This document shows, in pieces, positions 25,392 through 33,508 of a stretch of 64,000 nt of DNA. Position 1 is the stretch's first letter. Each line of letters opens with the position of its first letter. The position numbers and the translations under genes were made by a program. A model generated the notes under the pieces. That model made no database searches. It was given only the letters and a program-made list of their open reading frames with translations, and had not been told where the DNA came from. Source of the DNA: Desulfurivibrionaceae bacterium (GTDB lineage: Bacteria > Desulfobacterota > Desulfobulbia > Desulfobulbales > VMSU01); assembly GCA_030145275.1 (NCBI GenBank), contig JAQYVV010000008.1, positions 17,870 through 81,869 of the forward strand, written 5' to 3'.

Positions 25392-26241
25392 ATACCCCCT
25401 TGTGGGGTGTTAGCTCTGTCTCAATGAGTTTTTGAAAACCCTCCAAGGAGCGTTGACGCAGTTTCTTCCCATTGATGAACACCGTAGGGGTTCCTGTGAC
25501 CCCGGCCTCTCTGCCGTCACTGTGATCCTTGATTACTTTGTCTTTTGCCTCCTGGCTGTTCATTGATTTATTGAAGAGTGGCAGGTTCAAAGCTAATTCT
25601 GTGGCAAATTCGTTGAATTTTTCGTCGCTTAGTTCTCGGTAATTTTCAAAGAGCAAGTCGTGGTATTGCCAGAATTTCCCCTGCTCCTGGGCGGCCACGG
25701 CAGCAAGAGCTGCAGTGGCCGCAAAGCGGTGACCGTTGAGGGGGAAATGCTTGAAAACTATCTTTACGTTCTCTGGATATTTGTTGAGCACCTGCTCAAA
25801 TATAGCCCCCAAGGAGGCGCAGTGGGGTCATTGGAAGTCGCTGAAAACGGTAAGAGCTACGACTCCTTCTTCAGCGCCAAGGAAGGGGGAGCCTTCGATA
25901 TCAATGTTTTTCTCGAAATCTATAAATATTTCCTGCAATTTTTTTGATTTTTTACTGCTCAGGTATATTTTTTCCCCTGTACCAGAGCTGAATATCTGGT
26001 CCATATCCGGATCGACATTGATTTGCTGTTTCTCTCCCGATCCTGAGAAAATGAGAACCTTGCCGCCCTCTGCCAGAACGAAGGTGTACTTACCATCTGC
26101 AGAGCCTGTCACATCTATTGGCGCCACCACCAGATCGTGGGTTTTATCGACAGTTTGGTAGACTTCCGCCCAACTGCTGACGGCAGACAATGGCAGAAAA
26201 GTTAAACCGGCCATGGTCATTGAAATAATAAGTTTTCTCAT
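25390..26241 (-). CDS. Selenocysteine-containing DsbA/thioredoxin-fold periplasmic oxidoreductase (UGA at codon 138)
   Basis: Two open frames in the same register are separated only by TGA at 25830-25828. Reading it as selenocysteine gives FSDFQ-U-PHC, exactly the DsbA-type active site FSDFQCPxC with the first Cys replaced by Sec138 and Cys141 retained. The downstream part has the DsbA features FKHFPLNGHRFA, GKFWQYHDLLFE and the cis-proline loop VTGTPTVFING. The N-terminus is a signal peptide (MRKLIISMTMAGLTFLPLS, cleavage near SSWAE), so the protein acts in the periplasm as a thiol oxidoreductase or isomerase. Start ATG 26241 has AGGA upstream. Just after the UGA, GCCUC/GGGGC with a CUUG loop (25818-25805) is a plausible bacterial SECIS hairpin. 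Total 283 residues. Confidence 0.88.
25805..25830 (-). promoter_or_regulatory. UGA codon and candidate bacterial SECIS stem-loop
   Basis: UGA occupies 25830-25828. Nine bases later GCCTC (25818-25814) can pair with GGGGC (25809-25805) around the loop CTTG, with one G-U pair. The distance from UGA to loop falls within the short window used by bacterial SelB. Pairing was judged by eye. Confidence 0.55.
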
Positions 26242-26283
26242 CTTCAATCCTGGGTTCGGGTTCATAAAATTGATAGTTGTGAG

Positions 26284-26407
26284 GTAACTATTCAGGTGCA
26301 CCCCATCTTCGGAGTCTACGCTACCTGCCCATTTGGACCTTCTCGAATAGCACTAGTATGCTTCAAAGGTCCAAATGAACAAATATGGGGCACTCCTAAA
26401 CAGTTAC
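26284..26407. repeat. Family B palindromic repeat, copy B2
   Basis: Starts GTAACTATTCAGGTGCACC and ends GGGGCACTCCTAAACAGTTAC. The inner hairpin differs from other copies: CATTTGGACCTTC pairs with GAAAGGTCCAAATG-like sequence around an apex containing AGTATGC. A second small dyad (GGAGTTAGGG / CCCTAACTC, about 26411-26440) follows. It lies just upstream of the selenoprotein gene. Confidence 0.75.
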
Positions 26408-26568
26408 ACTACGGAGTTAGGGGTAGTTTATAGCCCTAACTCTTTAGTTACGCTGTGAAGATATCTATGCTTTCCTGATATATAAGATTTCCCATGAATA
26501 TTTGCAAGTTTTGGATGGGGTTATGGCAAAAGTATCTCATTTTTTATACGCCGCCCTTATGGATGCAA

Positions 26569-27831
26569 TTAGCTCAGCCGATCTGGCGGGTCAAGATACT
26601 CATTAAGAAAAAGGGAAAGATGCTCTGCTTTGAGAGCAGATTTTTTTTGGGACAGGCCTTCCCGGATATGGATCAGGCAACCGCTACATGTTGTGAGAAC
26701 TACCTCCGCCTCTGTTTTAAAAAGGCCTGCAAGCAGGGAGGAACATATTGCCTGAGAATCATCTGGATGGCATATGTTGAAAAGACCTCCCTGGCCGCAG
26801 CACTGCGGGCCGTCTTCAAGCTCGTTCAATGTCAGGCCCTGGATCTTGGCTAAGAGCTGCCGGGGTTCATTAACTATTGGCTTTTCGTTCTTTTTAGGAA
26901 AACGAAGATGGCAGGGATCGTGATAGAAAACATTTCTTTGGTTATCTCTCTGTCCTTTGAATTGAAACTCAGAAGAGATGTTTGTAAGTAGAAATGATGA
27001 AAATTCACAAACCCTGTCTGCGAAAGATTCGGCTTTTTGCTGCCACTCTTTGTCATCTTTGAAAAGTTCACGGTAAGATCTGAGATGGGCGTAGCAAGTA
27101 GCGCATGAGGTGACGATTGGTAAATCGGCGTAGGGCGGTGAGCTGAAAGCCAGAATGTTTTTGGTGGCGAGATGTAAGGCCTCTTGCATGTTCCCCGAAG
27201 CGTAGGCTGCCATCCCGCAGCATGATTGTTCTGGAGGAGCAATTGTATCTGTTGCACATATTTGTTTGAGGCAGTTTACGGTAGCCGCGCCAATGTCCTG
27301 CATGAGGTAATTTGCTAGGCAGCCGGGGAAATAGGCCGCTTTTTTGGTGTATCCCTCCTCCTGAATGCCTTGCAGTGATTTAATAAATCCTGTTTTTTGG
27401 TGATAGGGGTCGGATTCAAAAAGCGCAAGTTTGGTTCGAAGACCACTACTGACTGGAAGCAGTTTGTCTGCGACTTTCTTGATAGTTGGTAAGTATGCAG
27501 CTGCCTGTGGGAGAAGAGAGGGGCTGGAAAGACTTTTCTGGATCAGCAGCTTTTTAAAATTTGCAAAACCGCCAATCTTGGCTCCATTTTCCCTGGCGTC
27601 AACGATAAGTTCAGGGGTGTTGATGTCTCTGGGACACGCTTGGTAGCAGGCCCCACATAGCAGACACTTTGAGAAAATTTCGTTGTAGTTTTGAGAATGT
27701 TCATTAGTGCCAAGCTTAGTTAAAAGATGGATGCGGCCCCTGGCTGCCAATGTCTCTTTTCCTGTAATTTTATAGACAGGGCAGGGGGTTGTGCAGGCAC
27801 CACATTTGGCACACTTAGTTATTTTTGCCAA
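26569..27831 (-). CDS. GlcF/LutA-like iron-sulfur oxidoreductase subunit
   Basis: 420 residues of the (Fe-S)-binding family found in glycolate and lactate oxidases and heterodisulfide-reductase-like proteins. Two [4Fe-4S] ferredoxin motifs, CAKCGACTTPCPVYK (from residue 7) and CLLCGACYQACPRD (about 57), are followed by two CCG domains (CCGMAAYASGN, CCGQGGLFN with the upstream cysteines). No FAD-binding partner (GlcD) is adjacent, so the substrate is inferred: 2-hydroxy acid oxidation passing electrons to quinone or another carrier. Its start overlaps the end of prfB by 13 bp. Confidence 0.85.
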   Translation of the reverse strand: MAKITKCAKCGACTTPCPVYKITGKETLAARGRIHLLTKLGTNEHSQNYNEIFSKCLLCGACYQACPRDINTPELIVDARENGAKIGGFANFKKLLIQKSLSSPSLLPQAAAYLPTIKKVADKLLPVSSGLRTKLALFESDPYHQKTGFIKSLQGIQEEGYTKKAAYFPGCLANYLMQDIGAATVNCLKQICATDTIAPPEQSCCGMAAYASGNMQEALHLATKNILAFSSPPYADLPIVTSCATCYAHLRSYRELFKDDKEWQQKAESFADRVCEFSSFLLTNISSEFQFKGQRDNQRNVFYHDPCHLRFPKKNEKPIVNEPRQLLAKIQGLTLNELEDGPQCCGQGGLFNICHPDDSQAICSSLLAGLFKTEAEVVLTTCSGCLIHIREGLSQKKSALKAEHLSLFLNEYLDPPDRLS

Positions 27832-28914
27832 AGTAAATAGGCCTTGATGAATGGTTCAAGGTTGCCATCCAGTACGCTATCAACGTTGCCAACTTCAAAA
27901 TTGGTGCGATGGTCTTTTGCCAGCCGGTAGGGTTGCAGAACATAGGAGCGGATTTGACTGCCCCAGCTGATCTCTTTTTTGTCTCCATGTAACCCCTGCT
28001 GGTCCTCCTGCTGTTGTTTCTTTTCCCTTTCGTATAGTTGCGCCTTCATCATTTTCATGGCGGTATCTTTGTTGCGGTGCTGGGAGCGCTCGTTTTGACA
28101 TTGGGTCACAATTCCTGAAGGTAGATGGGTGAGCCGAACGGCGGAGCTTGTCTTGTTGACATGTTGTCCACCCGAACCGCTAGCCCTGTAGGTGTCAACT
28201 CTAAGGTCTTTTTCGTTTATTTCAACAATGATTTCGTCGTTTAATTCGGGGAAGACAAATACAGAGGCAAAGGATGTATGCCTTCTTTTATTGGTGTCAA
28301 AGGGGGAGATACGGACCAAGCGGTGGATTCCCATTTCAGAACGTAAATAGCCGTACGCATATCGTCCCGTTACCATGATGGTTACATTTTTCACCCCCGC
28401 CTCATCGCCGGGAAGAATGTCGAGGATTTTTGTGGCAAAACCCTTGGCCTCTGCCCACCTGAGGAACATGCGAAGCAGCATGTTGGTCCAATCCTGGGCC
28501 TCTGTCCCGCCTGCTCCGGCGTTGATCGAAAGCATGGCGTTGTTGGCGTCATGTTCTTGACTGAACATGCATTCCAGTTCAATGGCATCGACTTTTCCTT
28601 GCAATTTGTCTAGCAGCAGGGAGGCTTCTTCCTCTGTTTCCGAGTCTTTCTCTTCGAAAGAGAGTTCGTAGAGCAGTTCAGCCTCTTCCCATATACTGTA
28701 ACAATTCTCCCAGTTATCAACGCTCTCCTGGATGATCCCCATTTTTTTCTGAATTTGGGCAGCTTGAGCGGTATTTTCCCAAAAATTGGGGGAGAGGGTC
28801 TGTTTTTCGAGAATTATAAGGTCTTCTTTCTTTTTATCTAAGTCAAAGATGACTCCGGAGTGAAAGTAAACGGCCTTTTAGATTATCAAGTTTTTGACGT
28901 ATTTCTGCGTACAT
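27819..28914 (-). CDS. prfB: Peptide chain release factor 2 with programmed +1 frameshift
   Basis: Terminates translation at UGA and UAA. The gene starts at ATG 28914 (AGGAG upstream), runs 23 codons and meets an in-frame TGA at 28845-28843 inside CTT TGA C, the standard RF2 frameshift site, with a purine-rich CGGAG a few bases before. A +1 shift (skipping T28845) joins the rest, giving 364 residues. SPF (about 203-205), which reads the stop codon, and GGQ (about 248-250), which drives hydrolysis, match the E. coli positions. The frameshift provides autoregulation: low RF2 favours shifting. A selenoprotein read through UGA lies 2 kb downstream on the same strand. Confidence 0.95.
28842..28864 (-). 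promoter_or_regulatory. RF2 programmed frameshift site
   Basis: Minus-strand CTT TGA C (28848-28842) preceded by the Shine-Dalgarno-like CGGAG. After the shift the frame reads L-D-L-D-K-K-K. This is the well-known prfB autoregulatory element. Confidence 0.92.
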
Positions 28915-28929
28915 GGGGAACTCCTGTTA

Positions 28930-29216
28930 ATAAGTTGAAAGTTGCGAGATGCAAGTTGAAAGGGGGTGCATGCAAGATTGTTGAGGGGCAATAAGTCCGC
29001 AACAGTTTTTGCCAAGTTTTACATAATTTTAGTGCCTTATAGCTTAAATCCTGTCACAAAAACCGGGAATTCCAAAAAAGAACAATGCTCCCAATATGTT
29101 GCAGACCACTGTTAAGGCACTTATTTCCGGTTTATCCGGATTAGTTGTAATCCTATTCGTATAGGAATCTACTCTTGCCTTCCTTGCAACTTTCATCTTT
29201 CAACTTGCAACTTTTT
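28930..29216. other. Repeat-rich intergenic region between lnt and prfB
   Basis: Holds GTTGAAAG-type short repeats facing each other at 28933-28965 and 29180-29216, so the region as a whole is a large imperfect inverted repeat, with family C copy C2 (29027-29123) inside. No coding signal. Confidence 0.6.
29027..29123. repeat. Family C repeat, copy C2
   Basis: ATTTTAGTGCCTTATAGCTT at the left end and CCACTGTTAAGGCACTTA at the right; about 97 bp like C1. The middle differs but keeps the position of TTGCA/TTACA before the right end. It lies about 70 bp downstream of the lnt stop. Confidence 0.65.
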
Positions 29217-30752
29217 TTTTACAAAAAAAACAATTGGTATAAGTCCAAAGAGACAGAGCAAAGGGAAAAAGTGGCCATACTTGACAAAAGGGCTTGAGCC
29301 TTCTAGCAGAGGTAGGTCGGCTGTCATAGTAAAGGGCTCAAAAAGTGGTGAAAGCTCAATTTGGTTGCCCAGTGGATCGATAAAGCAACTTATGCCGGTG
29401 TTTGCGGCACGTGCAAGACTTTTTCTGTTTTCAACTGCTCTAAAAACAACCATGGCTAATTGTTGCCAGGGGGCGCTCGACTTTCCATACCAGGCATCGT
29501 TGGTCAGGTTCACCAGAAGATTTGCCCCGTTTTGTACCTCTTGTCGGGCCAGATCTGGGAAGATACTTTCGTAGCAAATAAGTACTCCAATCTCTGCCTT
29601 ATGGCAAGAGATAGGTTCAAGTGAACTTCCAGGGCTAAAGTTACCCATGCTTTGTACGATGGGCATTGAGGAGGGTAGGTAGTCGCTGAAAGGAATGTAT
29701 TCTCCAAAGGGAACAAGGTGCTGTTTGTCGTATCGTGCAGTTGTGTAAGTCTTTCCATTACTGACAGGCAATTCCATTTTTATGGGGGTAAGTACAAAGG
29801 CGCTGTTATAGTAATTGATTGTTTTTGTTTCGGGTGAAATGACAAAATGGGGGGCGCCGGTTATAAAAACTGGGCCATTGGGTCTAAGGATAGATTCTTT
29901 AATTTGAGTAAAAAGGGGATGGTCAACAGGGAAAAAAGGCAGGGCGGTTTCAGGCCAAATGAGAAGTTCTGGTCTCTTTTCAGTTATCAGCTTATTTGAC
30001 ATGGAGAGATAGTTCTGAATCGTTTTGTCTTGCAGGGAGGGCAGCCATTTTTTGCTTTGGTCAATATTGCCCTGGGCAATACCTGTTGTTAATTTAGGAC
30101 TTGTTTGAATTGTTTCTTCAAGAAGAGCAAAACGGTAAGCACTATACGAAAAAGCCGTGGCGAGGATGAGGGCTGCCGGGAGAATTTCTTTTAAGAAAGT
30201 CGGTTTTGCGGGCCTTTGGCGATGTCGGATGATTGAAAAAATCATGCAGTTGACAAGGACTATGAGAAAGGTAAGCCCGTGGTGCCCTGTGAGATCTGCC
30301 AGCTGAAGGAGCAAGGTGTTCTGGTATTGGGAGTAGCCCAGGTCCAGCCAGGGAAATCCAGTGAAAAGACGGGAGCGGAGGAAATCAAGGGCAACCCAAA
30401 GTGGAGGAGCAACCCAGAGTAGAGGGATACTATTTTTTACCCAGGCCAGACCGGCGCAGAAAACGGCCAGGTAAAGGCTCATGTATAGGGAGAGGAGAAC
30501 GAGGGCCGGAAATGTCAGTAGAGGCGAGAGATTGCCGTATTTTCCGAGGACTATTAGTATCCAGTAGAGGAGCGGGATATAGTACAGGACACCGCTAAAT
30601 AAACCAATTTTTGCGGCTTTTTTAGGCTGGCACCTGTCTGCCGCCAACAGAAGTGGAACCAGTGCAACCCACATCAATGGGGCCCAGAAGAATTCGCCGG
30701 GACTTGCGAAAAAGAGAAGGAAGCTGGTGGCGATGGCCAGGGAAAAAGGCAT
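29193..30752 (-). CDS. lnt: Apolipoprotein N-acyltransferase
   Basis: Adds the third acyl chain to lipoproteins in the inner membrane. The 519-residue protein has several N-terminal membrane helices (about residues 1-210) and a nitrilase-like periplasmic domain with the Glu-Lys-Cys triad: WPETALPFF, KQHLVPFGEYIP and CYESIFP. A C-terminal helix closes it. It follows corC on the same strand, the same neighbourhood as in the ybeZ-ybeY-corC-lnt cluster of other proteobacteria, here split by repeats and inserted genes. Confidence 0.95.
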   Translation of the reverse strand: MPFSLAIATSFLLFFASPGEFFWAPLMWVALVPLLLAADRCQPKKAAKIGLFSGVLYYIPLLYWILIVLGKYGNLSPLLTFPALVLLSLYMSLYLAVFCAGLAWVKNSIPLLWVAPPLWVALDFLRSRLFTGFPWLDLGYSQYQNTLLLQLADLTGHHGLTFLIVLVNCMIFSIIRHRQRPAKPTFLKEILPAALILATAFSYSAYRFALLEETIQTSPKLTTGIAQGNIDQSKKWLPSLQDKTIQNYLSMSNKLITEKRPELLIWPETALPFFPVDHPLFTQIKESILRPNGPVFITGAPHFVISPETKTINYYNSAFVLTPIKMELPVSNGKTYTTARYDKQHLVPFGEYIPFSDYLPSSMPIVQSMGNFSPGSSLEPISCHKAEIGVLICYESIFPDLARQEVQNGANLLVNLTNDAWYGKSSAPWQQLAMVVFRAVENRKSLARAANTGISCFIDPLGNQIELSPLFEPFTMTADLPLLEGSSPFVKYGHFFPLLCLFGLIPIVFFVKKKLQVER

Positions 30753-30805
30753 TTTCTTTGATAATTTGAAAAGAGTTGTATCCCGGCTGTACCGAGCAGA
30801 AAAAA

Positions 30806-30962
30806 GTTAGAGATCAATTAATTAAGTACAGCCAAGATTGCATAACCCCGAGTCCGTAAGCGTTTCAGGGGCACCCCGACGTGCGTGATCGAGCCACGCG
30901 ATTATACCCCTGTATATCACGGGGCTCGATCACGTGCAGGGGGGTGTTCATGGAGTGCTTAC
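30806..30962. repeat. Family A palindromic repeat, copy A1
   Basis: About 157 bp. In minus orientation it begins GTAAGCACTCCATGAACACC three bases after the corC stop codon, contains a long hairpin around GTGATCGAGCC/GGGCTCGATCAC and continues through CTCGGGGTTATGC to CTAAC. The inverted copy A2 is at 44139-44292 and a hybrid at 35847-35933. Confidence 0.8.
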
Positions 30963-30965
30963 GAG

Positions 30966-31826
30966 TTAGCAGACCCTCTGGACTTTAACGGTATCTATTC
31001 GTCTTTTGCTGGCTGAAATGACCTGGAAACGTAAACAGTCCTGTTGGACATGATCGCCGGTTTCAGCAAGTCTGCCTAGCTTGGTTATGACAAGGCCGCC
31101 AACGGATTCATACGGGCCGTCTGGAAGTTCAATTTTGAAAAAATCTTCAATCTCTTCAATGTCTATTTTTGCGTCAGTCAAGATGGTGTTCTCGTCGACG
31201 ACCTTCCATCGCGTGTTTTCTTTGTCGGACTCATCTGTAATCTCACCAACAATTTCCTCAATAATATCTTCTAAGGTAATAAGCCCTCGCACGCTGCCAA
31301 ATTCATCAGTTACAATGGCCATATGCATCTTTTTCTTTTTAAAGTCCGGAAGAAGATCCATGATCTTGTGGTTCTCCAGAACAAAAAGGGCAGGTTTGAC
31401 AATCTCACCGGCTGCAGGAGGCTGATCCTTTGAGGTGCAAAATTGGAGAAGGTCTTTGGCGTGGAGGATACCGGCAATGTGATCGGGGGAGTCTGTATAG
31501 ATCGGTAGACGGCTGATCCCCTTTTCAATGATCAGGGCAACTAATTCAGGGATGGAGGTTGTGGAAGGCGCACAGACCATCTCTGTTCGGGGAGTCATGA
31601 TCTCGTTGACCAATGTTTCTCTGAAATCAATGATTGAGTTAAGCATCATCCCTTCTTGGGACGATATAATTCCTTGTTCTTCCCCGTCTTCAATGAGTTC
31701 TTGGATCTCATGGCCCAGGTCTTCGGCCGTGTCAGGCGATTTGTCAATGCCGAAGATTAGGAGAATTTTTCTGAAGAAGGAGAAGGGGCTCGATTCGGGC
31801 GAGGAGGGTTTGTCTGATTGGTGCAT
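30966..31826 (-). CDS. CorC/HlyC-type CBS-domain protein
   Basis: 286 residues, soluble. After a basic N-terminus come two CBS domains (MTPRTEMVCAPSTTSIPELV to ILHAKDLL; VLENHKIMDLL to GLITLEDIIEEIVGEI) and a C-terminal CorC_HlyC domain (DGPYESVGGLVITKLGRL). CorC-type proteins are tied to magnesium/cobalt export and membrane stress; YbeX, its E. coli form, is linked to ribosome and RNA metabolism and sits with ybeZ-ybeY-lnt. Here lnt follows after the family A repeat. There is no N-terminal transmembrane (CNNM/DUF21) domain. Confidence 0.88.
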   Translation of the reverse strand: MHQSDKPSSPESSPFSFFRKILLIFGIDKSPDTAEDLGHEIQELIEDGEEQGIISSQEGMMLNSIIDFRETLVNEIMTPRTEMVCAPSTTSIPELVALIIEKGISRLPIYTDSPDHIAGILHAKDLLQFCTSKDQPPAAGEIVKPALFVLENHKIMDLLPDFKKKKMHMAIVTDEFGSVRGLITLEDIIEEIVGEITDESDKENTRWKVVDENTILTDAKIDIEEIEDFFKIELPDGPYESVGGLVITKLGRLAETGDHVQQDCLRFQVISASKRRIDTVKVQRVC

Positions 31827-31946
31827 ATATGGGGTGTTTAAATTTGTTAGTATGGTTTTGAATTGGTTTTAATTTTCTTATGCGGTAGAGTATACAATAA
31901 AAGAGAACATGGCTAACAGAAAAGACTCTTTTACCTAGAAAAAAAA

Positions 31947-31975
31947 TTGACGTCTCAAGGGAAAATCAGTATATC
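31947..31975 (+). promoter_or_regulatory. Candidate sigma-70-like promoter of the acetyl-CoA carboxylase cluster
   Basis: TTGACG (31947-31952), 17-bp spacer, TATATC (31970-31975), about 70 bp before the biotin carboxylase start. The opposite direction serves corC. Confidence 0.5.
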
Positions 31976-32046
31976 CCCCCTGAACATATAAATATGGTCT
32001 TCTTAAAAAACCACTTTCGTTGTTAACAGAAATATAAGCTTTTTAT

Positions 32047-33441
32047 ATGAAAGATAAAGTATTGATTGCAAATAGAGGCGAGATTGCTGTCAGGATCATG
32101 CGCGCTTGTGATGATCTTGGCCTTGATTATGTGGTGGTCTATACCACTGCTGACGAAGATTCTCAGCACGTCCGTCTTAATAAGGATAACAATAAGGCCT
32201 ATCGCGTTTCCAGCTATACGGACCCCAATGATATTCTATCCGTTGCCGATTACACAAAATGTACGGCTATCCATCCTGGATATGGTTTTTTCTCCGAGGA
32301 TTTCCGTTTTGCGCGCAGAGTCACGGTTCGGGATCGTTCTCTTACCTTTATTGGACCAAACTGGGAAGTTATTAAAAATCTTGGCGACAAAATTAACACG
32401 AAACGGGTCGCTAATCGTCTCGGCATTCCCACAATTCCTGGTACCGATGGACCCATTTATAATGAAATGGAGGCGGAGGAAGTTGCCGCAGACCTTTTAG
32501 AGAGCCAAGCCCAGCAGGGCATTAAAGGCCCTTCTATTCTTGTCAAGGCTGCAGCTGGCGGCGGCGGCATGGGGATTGAAGAGGTCAAGCAGATCGAACA
32601 ATTTCGCCGGGTCTACAGGCAGGTGCAAAATTACGCTAAACGGCAGTTTGGCGATGGCGGGGTGCTGATTGAACAATGTCTGCGTGATTACAATCACCTG
32701 GAGGTCCAATTGGTGTGCAGTAGACATGGAGAGAGAGCCCATTTTGGCACCAGAAACTGTACTATTCAAAGTACCGGAAGGCAAAAGAGGGTTGAGGCGG
32801 CCCCCGGTTTTGATAACTCCTGTTTCTCCTACGATTTTGACTCCAAAGAGGTTTTACGAAAAATTGTTGATTACTCCCTGAAGCTGGCTGATCATGTTAA
32901 TTATGATAATGTCGGAACCTGGGAGTGGATTGTCGCACGTGATGGTCGTCCATATCTGCTTGAAGTCAACACCCGTATCCAGGTGGAAAACGATGTCTCG
33001 GCTAGGATCAGTTATCTCAAAGGAGAACAGCCTAATCTTATTCGTGAACAAATACGACTGGCCTTGGGTGAAAAACTAAAATACTCCCAAAAAGAGATCA
33101 AATTTAAAGGGTCCAGTATTGAGTTGCGCCTGGTTGCTGAAGATGCGTATCGGGGCTTTGCTCCGTGGATTGGCACAATTACTCAGTTTTCGTTTCCCAA
33201 AGAGGATTGGGCTGCCGTTTATACCCATGTTCCTTTTGACAGACCCTATATTATTCCAAGTGAATATGACCCCAACCTTGCTCTGTTATTGGTTTGGGGT
33301 GAGTCCATGGAGGAAGCCAAAAAGAGGGCCAGAGCCTTCCTTGATGCTACTGTTATCGAAGGCAATAATGCCAAGGGCGAACCTATTCTGACAAACGTAG
33401 CATATCTTAGAGAAAATTTAGACAGGTTGCTTACATTTTAA
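32047..33441 (+). CDS. Biotin carboxylase of the acetyl-CoA carboxylase cluster (divergent AccC)
   Basis: 464-residue ATP-grasp enzyme. VLIANRGEIAVRIMRAC, AIHPGYGFFSED, the glycine loop KAAAGGGGMGIEEV and LEVNTRIQVEND identify it. It is noticeably divergent from AccC: the usual VEHPVTE/VEHTV reads VENDVSA, and the DCSxQRRxQK block reads NCTIQSTGRQKR. Presence directly before an AccA-AccD fusion, a biotinyl carrier and a biotin ligase makes it the biotin carboxylase of acetyl-CoA carboxylase, first step of fatty acid synthesis. The other biotin carboxylase (1061-2503) is closer to the classical form. A promoter is visible at 31947. Confidence 0.88.
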   Translation: MKDKVLIANRGEIAVRIMRACDDLGLDYVVVYTTADEDSQHVRLNKDNNKAYRVSSYTDPNDILSVADYTKCTAIHPGYGFFSEDFRFARRVTVRDRSLTFIGPNWEVIKNLGDKINTKRVANRLGIPTIPGTDGPIYNEMEAEEVAADLLESQAQQGIKGPSILVKAAAGGGGMGIEEVKQIEQFRRVYRQVQNYAKRQFGDGGVLIEQCLRDYNHLEVQLVCSRHGERAHFGTRNCTIQSTGRQKRVEAAPGFDNSCFSYDFDSKEVLRKIVDYSLKLADHVNYDNVGTWEWIVARDGRPYLLEVNTRIQVENDVSARISYLKGEQPNLIREQIRLALGEKLKYSQKEIKFKGSSIELRLVAEDAYRGFAPWIGTITQFSFPKEDWAAVYTHVPFDRPYIIPSEYDPNLALLLVWGESMEEAKKRARAFLDATVIEGNNAKGEPILTNVAYLRENLDRLLTF

Positions 33442-33508
33442 TGCCCTGGTCGCTCAGTAACTTAGCAACACTTATCCCTTAAGCGGGAACAACCAATAGA
33501 AGAAAAAG

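Noticed and set aside
25828..25830. TGA as a nonsense mutation splitting a dsbA-like gene into two pseudogene halves
   Set aside because: It falls exactly at the first redox Cys of CxxC, the flanking frame is intact with conserved motifs on both sides, and a hairpin follows. Selenocysteine is the better explanation.
28843..28845. Premature stop making prfB a pseudogene
   Set aside because: CTT TGA C with an upstream purine-rich site is the known autoregulatory frameshift, and the shifted frame gives full-length RF2.
30806..30962. Family A repeat as an ordinary rho-independent terminator
   Set aside because: It is about 150 bp, repeated almost identically elsewhere, and lacks a T-run after the stem.
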